DNA from: Myxococcales bacterium
GTDB taxonomy: Bacteria > Myxococcota_A > Polyangia > Polyangiales > Houyiibacteriaceae
Direction of reading: 5' to 3'
Length of the DNA stretch: 58,093 bases
Assembly (NCBI GenBank): GCA_024640845.1
Contig: JAHEEE010000017.1
Span: 1 to 58,093 of the forward strand
The position numbers and the translations under genes are program-made. The notes beneath the pieces were generated by a model. The model ran no database searches and was not told the origin of the DNA. It worked only from the letters and a program-made list of their open reading frames with translations. Positions 50,620 to 58,093 of the stretch are shown here, one piece after another. The stretch's first letter is position 1; each line of letters starts with the position of its first letter.

Positions 50620-52443
50620 ATGCCGAGCCTGAAGTGGATGGTGCCGCAGGGGCGGCCCCGCGTGTTTGGGATCTACAAGCGCGTGACCTCGATCGGCAAG
50701 GCCGGGGCAAACGACGTGGCGATCGACGCCGCATCTCTGCAGGCGCACCACGCCCAAGTCGTGTTCGACGGACGCGACTTCTCGGTCACTCCGGTCGACG
50801 CGGGAGCCACAGTCTGCGTCAACGGGAAGAAGAAGAGGAAGTCCAAGATCTTCCACAACGACAAGCTGACGCTTGGAGACATCGAGCTCGTGTTCTCGCT
50901 CTACGATGAAACGGCCACACGAGATACGGGGCCGGCCGAAGAGATGTCGTACACTTCGGAGATCGAAGGAATGATGAAGCTGAGCGACTTCAATCGCCGC
51001 CTTCTCGAAATCCGCGAGATCCCCGAGCAGATCGAGGCACTGCTCGATGCCGTCATCGAGGTGGTCCACGCGAACAAGGGGTTCGTCATCCTACTTCGCG
51101 ATGGAGACCCGGAGATCGCCGCCGCGCGCAACGTCGATCGAGAGACGATCCCGGATGCCGTGACGCAGCTTTCCGACAGCATTCTTCGAAAGTGCATCGA
51201 TACCCGACAGCCGCTCATCGTCAGCGATGCGGTCAACGACACGATGTTCAACTCGAGCCAGAGCGTTCTCAATCTGCAGCTCAGCTCGGTCATGGTCGCA
51301 CCACTCATCGCGCAGGGTCAGCTCCTCGGACTGATCTACGTCGGCAACGACAACGTCGTGAACTTGTTCGAACAGGCGAGCCTCGAGGTGCTGACCGTGT
51401 TCGCCGGGCAGGCGTCTCTGATCTTGCAGAACGCCATACTGCTCAATCAGCTCACGACCGATCGTGACCGCATCGCCGAAGAGCTAGATGCACAAAAGTT
51501 TGGCGACATCATCGGCAGCTGTCCGAGCCTTCAGCAGGTGTTTCGCAGGGTGGAAAAGGTCGCCGCAGCAGATATCAACGTGTTGATCACCGGCGAGACC
51601 GGCACGGGCAAGGAGCTCTTCGCGCGTGAGATTCACCGGCGCTCCAATCGCAAAGAAGGGCCGTTCATCGTCGTGAACTGCGGCGCGATCCCCGAGAACT
51701 TGATGGAATCCGAGCTGTTCGGACACGTGCGGGGCGCATTCACCGGCGCAGTGTCTACCCGGCAAGGGAGCTTTCAGGCGGCCAATGGCGGGACGCTCTT
51801 TCTCGACGAGATCGGTGAGACGCCGCTCGCCCTCCAAGTGAAGCTCTTGAGAGCGCTTCAAGAGCGGGTCGTCGTGAAGGTCGGCGACACCAAATCCGAG
51901 TCGGTTGACATTCGCGTGCTCGCCGCGACCAACCGCGACCTCGATGTTTCCATCAAGGACGGGACGTTCCGCGAAGATCTCTACTATCGGCTGAACGTCG
52001 TGAACCTTCACCTCCCGCCGCTTCGGGAGCGAGGCGACGACATCGTGATCCTCGCAAAGTACCTGCTCAAGAAGTACGCCGCCGAGTTCGACGCCAAAGT
52101 GAACGGCTTCACCCCGAAGGCGCTCGAGGCCATGCGCAACTACGATTGGCCCGGCAACGTCCGCCAGCTCGAAAACCGCATCAAGAAGGCGATCGTGCTC
52201 GCGGACAAAACCTTGATCGGTTCCGATGATCTCGATCTCGGTGCCGGTCAGCGGCGCGCGGTGGTCCCGTTGACGCAGGCCAGGGAAGACTTCACGCGCA
52301 GCTACATTCTCGAAGTGCTCGAGCGCAACGGGGGCAATCGTACCCGCACGGCCCGTGATCTAGGTGTCGACCCGCGCACGGTGTTTCGCTATCTCGAGCG
52401 CGAGCCGGACGCTCCGGAGCCCGGTCGGCCTGCGGAGGGCTGA
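50620..52443 (+). CDS. FHA-GAF-sigma54 enhancer-binding regulator
   Basis: A 607-residue regulator. FHA domain (about 15-90), GAF (about 120-270), sigma54 AAA+ domain (about 285-515) with Walker A GETGTGKE, loop [13 protein letters not shown], Walker [12 protein letters not shown] and [11 protein letters not shown], and a Fis-like HTH (RTARDLGVDPRTVFRYLERE). FHA-EBPs in myxobacteria are controlled by Ser/Thr kinases through phosphothreonine, so the kinase at 10909 is a possible, but unproven, input. The stop codon lies in a 14-base palindrome. Confidence 0.93.
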   Translation: MPSLKWMVPQGRPRVFGIYKRVTSIGKAGANDVAIDAASLQAHHAQVVFDGRDFSVTPVDAGATVCVNGKKKRKSKIFHNDKLTLGDIELVFSLYDETATRDTGPAEEMSYTSEIEGMMKLSDFNRRLLEIREIPEQIEALLDAVIEVVHANKGFVILLRDGDPEIAAARNVDRETIPDAVTQLSDSILRKCIDTRQPLIVSDAVNDTMFNSSQSVLNLQLSSVMVAPLIAQGQLLGLIYVGNDNVVNLFEQASLEVLTVFAGQASLILQNAILLNQLTTDRDRIAEELDAQKFGDIIGSCPSLQQVFRRVEKVAAADINVLITGETGTGKELFAREIHRRSNRKEGPFIVVNCGAIPENLMESELFGHVRGAFTGAVSTRQGSFQAANGGTLFLDEIGETPLALQVKLLRALQERVVVKVGDTKSESVDIRVLAATNRDLDVSIKDGTFREDLYYRLNVVNLHLPPLRERGDDIVILAKYLLKKYAAEFDAKVNGFTPKALEAMRNYDWPGNVRQLENRIKKAIVLADKTLIGSDDLDLGAGQRRAVVPLTQAREDFTRSYILEVLERNGGNRTRTARDLGVDPRTVFRYLEREPDAPEPGRPAEG

Positions 52444-52483
52444 CATTAATGTCATGGGGCTCCCTCCCATTTCGTGGGATAAT
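52441..52483 (+). promoter_or_regulatory. Palindrome TGACATTAATGTCA plus GATAAT -10 box
   Basis: A perfect 14-base palindrome (52441-52454) lies upstream of GATAAT (52478-52483). If that is the -10 box, transcription starts near 52490 and the palindrome centre is at about -42, the position of a class II activator site. No good -35 hexamer is seen, consistent with an activated promoter. It would drive the lipoprotein pair. Confidence 0.42.
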
Positions 52484-52522
52484 GCGAGAAACTTCAGGGT
52501 TTTTGGGCGTCGGAGCCGCGGC

Positions 52523-53071
52523 ATGACCTTTGCTTTCAATCTCGACGGGATGCTCTCCTTTGCTTCATGCGTGGCGCTGGCCGCGAGCTTCACGGTCACC
52601 GGCTGCGTCGCCACCGATACGATCGAGTTCTCTCCGGAGCAGAATTACCCCCCGTCGGTCGTCAGCCAGCAGAACGCCGAGTACCCGCTTCGTGAGATCG
52701 GCCAGCTCAACCTGGACGAGTCCTTCGAGACCGAGCTGCCCCTCGAAGTGATCGTCCGCGACCCGAATGTCGACCAGACGCTCGAGTATCGAATTTTCCT
52801 GAACTCCACGACGCCGCCGAGCGCGGAGTTCCCCATCTTGCAGGGGGACATTCCCCCTGAGAGTGGCTCGGTCGAGCGTCCCGATACGTTCAACATCCCC
52901 TATACCTTTTTGGTGCCAGGCAGGTGCAACAAGATCGAGCTGATCGTCGTCGGCAACTTCGCGGGCTTCGTCGAACCGCGCCGACCTGCGCAAGAGGGAG
53001 ACTTCGACAACGTCACTTGGTGGGTCGAGATCACCGACACCGACAATCCGCTCACGGTGGGGTGCCGATGA
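52523..53071 (+). CDS. Small lipoprotein of unknown function
   Basis: A 182-residue lipoprotein. Signal peptide ending in lipobox SFTVTGC (Cys at residue 28). The remainder is acidic and beta-rich (EFSPEQNYPPSVVSQQ; VIVRDPNVDQTLEYRIFL), like an immunoglobulin-type fold. I do not recognise the family. ATG 52523 (GGAG upstream) is chosen, with M10 as alternative. It overlaps the next lipoprotein by 4 bases, so the two are made together. Confidence 0.75.
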   Translation: MTFAFNLDGMLSFASCVALAASFTVTGCVATDTIEFSPEQNYPPSVVSQQNAEYPLREIGQLNLDESFETELPLEVIVRDPNVDQTLEYRIFLNSTTPPSAEFPILQGDIPPESGSVERPDTFNIPYTFLVPGRCNKIELIVVGNFAGFVEPRRPAQEGDFDNVTWWVEITDTDNPLTVGCR

Positions 53072-54768
53072 AGCGGAGGCTCCCACTCCTGCTCCTGGTA
53101 CTCGTTGGATGCAGCTTCGAGTCACCGGCCACCACCGAGACGGTCGAGAACCGTTGCGGCGGCGACGCAGACTGCCTCGTGGGCGTGTGCAATGGAAACA
53201 TCTGCATCGATGATTCGAGCGCATCGGTCGAGGTCGCGGTCGAAGTCGTCGGAGGCGTTTCGAAAGCGCAGAGCGCGGTTCCCGCGAGTTGGGCGTTCCG
53301 CGCGGAGCCTTTCACTGGCTCCAGCATTCGAGACCTGGTCTTACCCCCAACTCGCGAGGTCCGGGGCACGGTTCGGTGGGATGGGCTACGGGTGCCCGCC
53401 ATGATCCGCTTCGTGCGCCGCATGGCGAACGCGGTGGAGCCCCTTCAGCCGGTGCCCGTCGAGACCGACACCCTCCGCGATCCTGTGGAGGGGACCGAGC
53501 TGGATGGTTACGACTTCAGCACGGTCCTCGTCGCAGGGGAGACCTACGACGTCGTCGTGCTTCCGACGAGCGATACAGTGACAACGCCCGCGGATGCCTC
53601 CGCGCCCGCGATTCGAAGCTTGCCACCGCTCTACTTGGAGATCTCGGTCGGGGGCGGCGATCCGATTGAGCCGTTCCGCTTCGACATTTCCTTCCCCGCG
53701 GACCTCGAGAGCGAGTGTACCGAGAGCCGTAAGACAAGCTGTACCTTGGCGCGCGATATCGTCAGCTTTGACGGCGAGGTCGAGCTTGCTGAGGCCGGGT
53801 TGCAGGTCCGAGCAGTCGACGAAGCGACCGGCCGTGTCGTCTCGTCGATCGGCGAGACAGACGCCTCCGGCCGCTTTGCCATCCGCATCGGCGACGAGAC
53901 GCCGAGCTACCTCATCCGCGTCACATCCACCGAGGGGGCGAAGCTTTTCCCCTCGGTGTCCATCGATCCAGATGTCGCGCTCGCCAACGACGAGGTCATC
54001 CGGATTCCGCGGCTGGACCCCGTGCAGTTCACCGGCCGAGTTCGAGACGAGGCGGGCACCGCCGTCCCGGGCGCGACGGTTCGGTTTCTCTCGAACGGCG
54101 TCTTCGACGACAACCAACTCGGCTTGCGGGGCTCTTTCAGCGGTTCGGCGACGACCAACGAAGATGGCAGCTTCGGCTTGGGTCTTCTCCCAGGCTTCTA
54201 TTCGGTGACGGTGACCCCACCCGACGACTCGGAGAGCAGTTGGGGTGTCTTGTCATCCGAGGTGCTCGTCGGGGAGGAGGTTAGCGTGGCAGAGGCGCTG
54301 ATCGTCCCGTCCAAGGTCGAGCTCTTCGGCTTGGTGAGCACCTTCAAGAACGAGGCGGCTCCCGGTGTGACGGTCGTGGCACGCGCGCGCGCCGGCGCAG
54401 AGTCCGCTTCCTCGTATCGATCGCAGGAAGCCGTTTCCAATTCGCTAGGTCGCTTCACGATGCGAATGGACATAGGCCTCTACGACCTACAGGTGAGAGC
54501 TTCATCGGAAAGCGGCTACGCATGGCTGGTCGAGCCGGCTCTCGAGGTAGATGGAGACCTAGCGCGCACCTATCCGCTCGACCCCCCGATTGCCGTCGAG
54601 GGACTGCTCCAAGCAAGCGACGGAACCGCGGTGACCGATGCGCTCATCCGCGCCTACGTGCTGACGAACGACGGCTCGTCGAGCCGGTCCGTCCAAGTCG
54701 CCGAGACGATGTCCGACGACCAGGGCAACTATCGATTGCTCATCGCCCCACACTTCGGCGCACAGTGA
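53068..54768 (+). CDS. Large lipoprotein with carboxypeptidase-regulatory-like repeats
   Basis: A 566-residue lipoprotein (lipobox LVLVGC, Cys at residue 15). A short Cys module (CGGDADCLVGVCNGNIC) follows, then several Ig-like beta domains of the carboxypeptidase-regulatory type with repeated G-x-V-x-D-x-G-x-x-V-P/A-G-A-x-V pattern, for example FTGRVRDEAGTAVPGATVRF and TTNEDGSFGLGLLPGFYSVT. Probably a surface protein in complex with the small lipoprotein. ATGA overlap with the upstream gene. The 3' end overlaps lnt by 29 bases. Confidence 0.78.
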   Translation: MKRRLPLLLLVLVGCSFESPATTETVENRCGGDADCLVGVCNGNICIDDSSASVEVAVEVVGGVSKAQSAVPASWAFRAEPFTGSSIRDLVLPPTREVRGTVRWDGLRVPAMIRFVRRMANAVEPLQPVPVETDTLRDPVEGTELDGYDFSTVLVAGETYDVVVLPTSDTVTTPADASAPAIRSLPPLYLEISVGGGDPIEPFRFDISFPADLESECTESRKTSCTLARDIVSFDGEVELAEAGLQVRAVDEATGRVVSSIGETDASGRFAIRIGDETPSYLIRVTSTEGAKLFPSVSIDPDVALANDEVIRIPRLDPVQFTGRVRDEAGTAVPGATVRFLSNGVFDDNQLGLRGSFSGSATTNEDGSFGLGLLPGFYSVTVTPPDDSESSWGVLSSEVLVGEEVSVAEALIVPSKVELFGLVSTFKNEAAPGVTVVARARAGAESASSYRSQEAVSNSLGRFTMRMDIGLYDLQVRASSESGYAWLVEPALEVDGDLARTYPLDPPIAVEGLLQASDGTAVTDALIRAYVLTNDGSSSRSVQVAETMSDDQGNYRLLIAPHFGAQ

Positions 54769-56278
54769 GCATCCAGCCGACCGCGAGCAGAGACAACCAC
54801 CCGGGCCAGTCGCCGAGCATGGTGTAGATGGTGTCCTCTTCGAGCATGTGAACGTCGGCCCGTAGGTTCTCACGCGTGAGTAGGCCGCTTTGCGCGACCA
54901 CGCGGCCGAGCGGGTCGATCACGGCGCTGATGCCGCTGTTGGTCGAACGAACCAGATAGCGGCGATGCTCGATGGCGCGGTACTTCGAAAGCAAGAGGTG
55001 AATCGCCGGTTCCTGCGTGTCGCCGAACCACGCGTCGTTGGTGAGGTTGATCATCAGATGAGGTTTGGCCTCCCGCACCATCTTGCGGGTGAAACGCGCG
55101 AGAATGTCCTCGTAGCAAACCGGCGTCGAGATCCGCCACTCCCCGAGGATGACGGGCCGTACGTGACTGCCTTTGGTGAATCGGCCGCTGTTCGGTGACA
55201 GCTCGTAGAGGATCGGAAAAGTCTCGCCGAATGGAAGATACTCGCCAAACATCAACAGGTAGGTCTTGTCGTACGTGGAGCGGACCATGCCGTCGGCGTC
55301 CATCGCAAAGACGGTGTTGTAGACTCTGCGTTCGCCATCTACTTCGTCCGTCGACACTCCACCGAAAAGGATCGGGGTTTCGAGATCGCGTCGAATCCGA
55401 TCTCCGTTCCATGGGAGCTTTCGAGGCAGGCTCCTGACGATTGCAGATTCGGGCCACACGAGAAGGTCGAGCTCCCCCTCGTCTTCGAGCTCGTGGCTCT
55501 GTTCGAGGTGGCGCCTATGCCCTTCGAGGGCCTCATCCCATTTGTCGAAGATACCCATGTTGACTTGAACGATCCCGAGGCGAAGCACCGGGGCGTCGGC
55601 CATTCTTGCCTCAATCTGGCGCACACGAATCGCGCCGTAGGTGGTCGCTGAGAGGACGGCTGCCGTGGTGATCCCCCAGAGCCACCTAGGCGCGGCCCGG
55701 CGCTTCTTTCGCCATTGCCAGGTCTCGTAGATCGTCAGGTTGATCGCGCCGATGAGGGCCGTGACGAGCAGCGGACCCCCGAGGTCCGCGATCTGGGTCG
55801 GCCAGGTCAACATGTGAAGGCTGTTGGCGAGATAAGTAGGAAAAAGTGCGGGATACCCCCACTCCATCAAGAGCAGCACCGGAACGGCGATCGCGGCCGT
55901 CGACCAGCCGCGTGTTCGGAGCGCGCGATACAAGACCGCATAGATCGCGTAGTCGAAGCCGAGATAGATGCAGAACAAGAAGAAGATGAGAGCGCTCAGA
56001 GCGAGGCCGTACCCGGAGAAGACCTCGAGGAACTCGACGAGCCAGTGATAGCCTCCCGCGTAGCTCACCACCCCGTACAACCAACCGACGGCGAGCGAGT
56101 GGCGCCAACCCCGGTCCAAGCCGAGCTCGAGCGCCGCGAGCAGGGGAACCATGCACACGAGCGCAAACGGCCAGATACCGAACCCCGCCCACCCGAGAAA
56201 GTGCAGCACGGCGCCGATGAACGATAGGCCGTAGATCTTGGTTCTGGGCGCGAGGCTCTTGGTTCGGGCGTCGTTCAC
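54740..56278 (-). CDS. lnt: Apolipoprotein N-acyltransferase
   Basis: Lnt, 512 residues, N-acylates lipoproteins at the inner membrane. N-terminal six membrane helices, then a nitrilase-like domain with catalytic E in LLVWPESAIV, K in YDKTYLLMFGEYLPFGE and C in STPVCYEDI. A last membrane helix closes it. GTG start 56278 overlaps the bioA stop by 4 bases (GTGA). Its presence fits the many lipoproteins encoded in this window. Confidence 0.93.
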   Translation of the reverse strand: MNDARTKSLAPRTKIYGLSFIGAVLHFLGWAGFGIWPFALVCMVPLLAALELGLDRGWRHSLAVGWLYGVVSYAGGYHWLVEFLEVFSGYGLALSALIFFLFCIYLGFDYAIYAVLYRALRTRGWSTAAIAVPVLLLMEWGYPALFPTYLANSLHMLTWPTQIADLGGPLLVTALIGAINLTIYETWQWRKKRRAAPRWLWGITTAAVLSATTYGAIRVRQIEARMADAPVLRLGIVQVNMGIFDKWDEALEGHRRHLEQSHELEDEGELDLLVWPESAIVRSLPRKLPWNGDRIRRDLETPILFGGVSTDEVDGERRVYNTVFAMDADGMVRSTYDKTYLLMFGEYLPFGETFPILYELSPNSGRFTKGSHVRPVILGEWRISTPVCYEDILARFTRKMVREAKPHLMINLTNDAWFGDTQEPAIHLLLSKYRAIEHRRYLVRSTNSGISAVIDPLGRVVAQSGLLTRENLRADVHMLEEDTIYTMLGDWPGWLSLLAVGWMLTVRRSVGR

Positions 56279-57573
56279 TGGCCGCTTCGTAGCACGCGCT
56301 CGGTCGAAACGCGCACGATCTGCAGCAGCTGGTCGAGCTCTTCGGCGTCGATGTTGAGCGGGGGCACGATGTAGATGGTGTTGCCAAGCGGTCGGAGGTG
56401 CGCGCCAAGCTCTAGTGCGAGGTCCGAGATCTCCCAGCCGATCTTGCCCATGTAGCCCGGGACTCCGACTTCGAAGGCGGCGCACATGCCGAGCGCCCGC
56501 GGATGCGCGACCCCTGGGATTTCGCTCATCGATTCGATCGCGGTCTTGACTTTGGCTGCCTTGGGCGCCGCAGATGCTAGCACGTCGTCGTCGCGGTAGA
56601 TCGACAGGACCTCGCGCGCGACGGCCGCGCCGAGGGGATTGCCGCAGAACGTGTGGCCGTGCATGAGCGCGCGGCTCTTGTCACCGCGAAACCCGTCGTA
56701 GATGCGTTCGGTCGCAAGGGTGGCCGCGAAGGGGAGCATGCCCCCGGAAAGACCTTTCGCCGTGCAGAGCAGATCCGGCGTGACGTCCGCATGCTCGCAG
56801 GCCCACATCGGACCGGTCCTTCCAAACCCGGTGAACACCTCGTCGGCGATGAGAAGCGCCCCCACCTCGTCGACCTTGCGCCGGAGCTCCGCGAGGAGTG
56901 GGGCCGGATACATGCGCATCCCCGCGGCGCCTTGCACGATGGGCTCGACGATCACAGCGGCCACCCCGTCGCCCGCTTCGTCGAGTGAGTGAAACAGCGC
57001 GTCGAACACCGGTGTCCAGTCGTCGCCAGCGGGTTCCGCCGGCCGGGCCACGTCGAACAGAAGCGGACGGAAAACCGCCGAGAATTCGTCGACCGCCCCT
57101 GCGCTCATCGCCCCCAAGGTGTCTCCGTGATAGGCGCCAGGCAGCGCGAGGAAACGCTGGCGTCCTGGCTGTCCGTCTTGCTGCCAATACTGAAACGCGA
57201 TCTTCAGAGCGACCTCGACCGCGGTGGAGCCATTGTCGCTGTAGAAGACTCGGTTGAGTCCGGCCGGGGCCGCCTCGATCAGCTCGGCCGCGAGCCGCGC
57301 CGCGGGTTCATGCGTCGCCGCCGCGAAGGTACAGTGCATCAGGCGCTCCGACTGCCGCCGAATCGCGTCACGCAGCCGCGGATGGCCATGTCCGAGATTA
57401 TTGCACCACCACGATCCGCTGGCGTCGAGCACCCGACGCCCATCCGCCCCGATCAGCCAAGGCCCCTCAGCGCGGTCGACGACGAAGAGCGAACGGCCCT
57501 GGTGATCCTCACTCGAAGTGTAAGGCCTCCAAACGTGGGCGCGGTCGAGAGCGATCAGGTCGTCGTCAGTCAT
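56275..57573 (-). CDS. bioA: Adenosylmethionine-8-amino-7-oxononanoate aminotransferase
   Basis: BioA, 432 residues, a PLP aminotransferase of biotin synthesis that uses SAM as amino donor. Features: RPYTSSEDHQ and WWCNNLGHGHPRL near the N-terminus, GAYHGDTLGAMSAGAVDEF, EPIVQGAAGMRMYP, DEVFTGFGRTG, and the PLP lysine in CTAKGLSGGMLP. Start is M of MTDDDLIALDRAHVW (57573); the longer frame to 57678 runs into the repeat cluster and is rejected. It is coupled to lnt by a 4-base overlap. Confidence 0.95.
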   Translation of the reverse strand: MTDDDLIALDRAHVWRPYTSSEDHQGRSLFVVDRAEGPWLIGADGRRVLDASGSWWCNNLGHGHPRLRDAIRRQSERLMHCTFAAATHEPAARLAAELIEAAPAGLNRVFYSDNGSTAVEVALKIAFQYWQQDGQPGRQRFLALPGAYHGDTLGAMSAGAVDEFSAVFRPLLFDVARPAEPAGDDWTPVFDALFHSLDEAGDGVAAVIVEPIVQGAAGMRMYPAPLLAELRRKVDEVGALLIADEVFTGFGRTGPMWACEHADVTPDLLCTAKGLSGGMLPFAATLATERIYDGFRGDKSRALMHGHTFCGNPLGAAVAREVLSIYRDDDVLASAAPKAAKVKTAIESMSEIPGVAHPRALGMCAAFEVGVPGYMGKIGWEISDLALELGAHLRPLGNTIYIVPPLNIDAEELDQLLQIVRVSTERVLRSGQ

Positions 57574-57597
57574 CGCGAGGAAGCTTGTGGCAGGCCC

Positions 57598-57622
57598 AGC
57601 GCCAGCGCCAGCCCGTAAAGCC
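57598..57622. repeat. (CAGCGC)n short hexamer array
   Basis: About three to four CAGCGC-type hexamers just upstream of bioA, bordering the 80-base unit that contains the hairpin. Same placement as the arrays at 40609 and 41217. Confidence 0.8.
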
Positions 57623-57652
57623 GCTGCTTCCCATCGCCCACGGGCCTTCGGC

Positions 57653-57692
57653 GCGGAGCCCCGTGGTGACGAAGTCACTTTACGGGGCCAGC
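57653..57692. repeat. 40-base double-stem hairpin unit, copy 4
   Basis: Same unit as at 31688 and 31768 with one change (GGCCAGC for GGTCAGC at the end). It is preceded by the same 40-base spacer (CCCGTAAAGCCGCTGCTTC...CCTTCGG) as between copies 1 and 2. Confidence 0.9.
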
Positions 57693-57697
57693 GAAAC

Positions 57698-57861
57698 GCG
57701 ATTGGCGTCGGGAGGTTTAGTTACATCCAACCCGCCCGCCCCCGCCCGTAGTCCTCCCTCCGCGGCACTCGCTTCGCTCTGCCTTGGCGGCGCACTTGCG
57801 CCGGGCTTCGCCCTGCGGGCTCGCGGGTTGGTGGCTTCTGCGGTGGGTTGGGCTTGGGACC
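57698..57861. repeat. Dispersed GC-rich module, copy D1
   Basis: Copy beginning GCGATTGGCGTCGGGAGG, with the ACTCGCTTCGCTCTGCCTTG core and the GGTTGGTGGCTTCTGCGG spacer shared with A1. Confidence 0.9.
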
Positions 57862-58051
57862 TGGTTTGGTTTAATTACATCCGACCCGCCCACCCCCGCC
57901 CGTAGTCTCAGTATCACTCTCATGCGAGTGAGCAGCGTGCCTCCGCGCGCTTTGCTTCGCTCTGCCTTGGCGGCGCACTTGCGCCGGGCTTCGCCCTGCG
58001 GGCTCGCGCTGCCGCGCGTGTCTTCGGGCCGGGTTTCTTGCGTGCACTGAT
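57862..58051. repeat. Dispersed GC-rich module, copy D2
   Basis: Second unit of the D dimer. In place of the usual TCCTCCCTCCGCGGCA it carries a different 35-base insert including CACTCTCATGCGAGTG, which is an inverted repeat, then rejoins the family at TTCGCTCTGCCTTGGCGGCG. Confidence 0.88.
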
Positions 58052-58093
58052 TGTCGCAGCCCTTCTTTCGCAAAGAGTCGTTCATCAGGGGCT
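58052..58093. repeat. Start of a further structured module, cut by the window end
   Basis: The first 42 bases of the structured module (TGTCGCAGCCC, TTTCGCAAAGAGTCGTTCAT, AGGGGCT) are present and match copies A and B. The rest, including the four stems, should continue past the end of the window. Confidence 0.8.

Overview
The window is GC-rich, gene-dense DNA that fits a free-living myxobacterium-like member of Myxococcota/Deltaproteobacteria. This is inferred from gene content, not from a marker phylogeny. The clues are a eukaryote-like Ser/Thr kinase, three sigma54 enhancer-binding proteins (one with an FHA domain), many hybrid kinases, Cys-rich CX-repeat lipoproteins, a B12-dependent ribonucleotide reductase and a plant/chlamydia-type enoyl-ACP reductase. 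There are 45 protein genes I can support, one tRNA-Met(CAT), no rRNA, no CRISPR and no recognisable transposase.

Layout. 1-5.4 kb: a minus-strand run hrcA-grpE-dnaK-regB-regA, in which a RegB/RegA-type redox two-component pair is joined to the chaperone operon by a 4-base overlap. 5.5-11.9 kb: FtsB-like protein, GAF-GGDEF cyclase, SixA phosphatase, ethanolamine-type permease, enoyl-ACP reductase, Ser/Thr kinase. 12.6-24.8 kb: epimerase and acyltransferase, then a signalling block with two NtrC-type regulators, two hybrid histidine kinases, a REC-GGDEF-EAL protein, a HAMP-GAF-GGDEF cyclase and a phasin/histone-like protein. 24.9-31.5 kb: tRNA-Met, an exported beta-rich protein, gamma-carbonic anhydrase-like protein, 5'-3' exonuclease, nrdJ. 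32.6-37.5 kb: dapF, then a DUF3604-PPIase-HupE/UreJ operon. 37.5-42.6 kb: yebC-ruvC / ruvA-ruvB plus an unknown gene, with a four-helix-bundle gene and repeats lodged between ruvC and ruvA. 42.7-57.6 kb: Cys-rich lipoprotein, GT2 glycosyltransferase, gltX, an M16 peptidase pair, PilZ, CBS, FHA-GAF-sigma54 regulator, two lipoproteins, lnt and bioA.

The most unusual content is between the genes. A mosaic repeat family occupies the gaps at 11.97-12.55, 31.69-32.37, 40.6-41.4 and 57.6-58.09 kb. It is built from a 40-base double-stem hairpin unit, a roughly 160-base GC-rich module (often dimeric), hexamer microsatellites at module joints, and a roughly 250-base module that folds into four nested or serial stems. 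The two full copies of that last module differ in sequence but keep pairing through compensatory changes in three stems, which points to selection on a folded RNA or DNA form. One repeat cluster sits inside the ruv operon next to a four-helix-bundle gene whose Shine-Dalgarno touches a 23-bp near-perfect hairpin. This repeat system, with the four-helix protein as possible partner, is my best candidate for an undescribed system.

The genes suggest an organism with heavy c-di-GMP and sigma54-based control (three GGDEF proteins with intact I-sites, one EAL domain, one PilZ), redox sensing tied to proteostasis, and a large exported lipoprotein repertoire.
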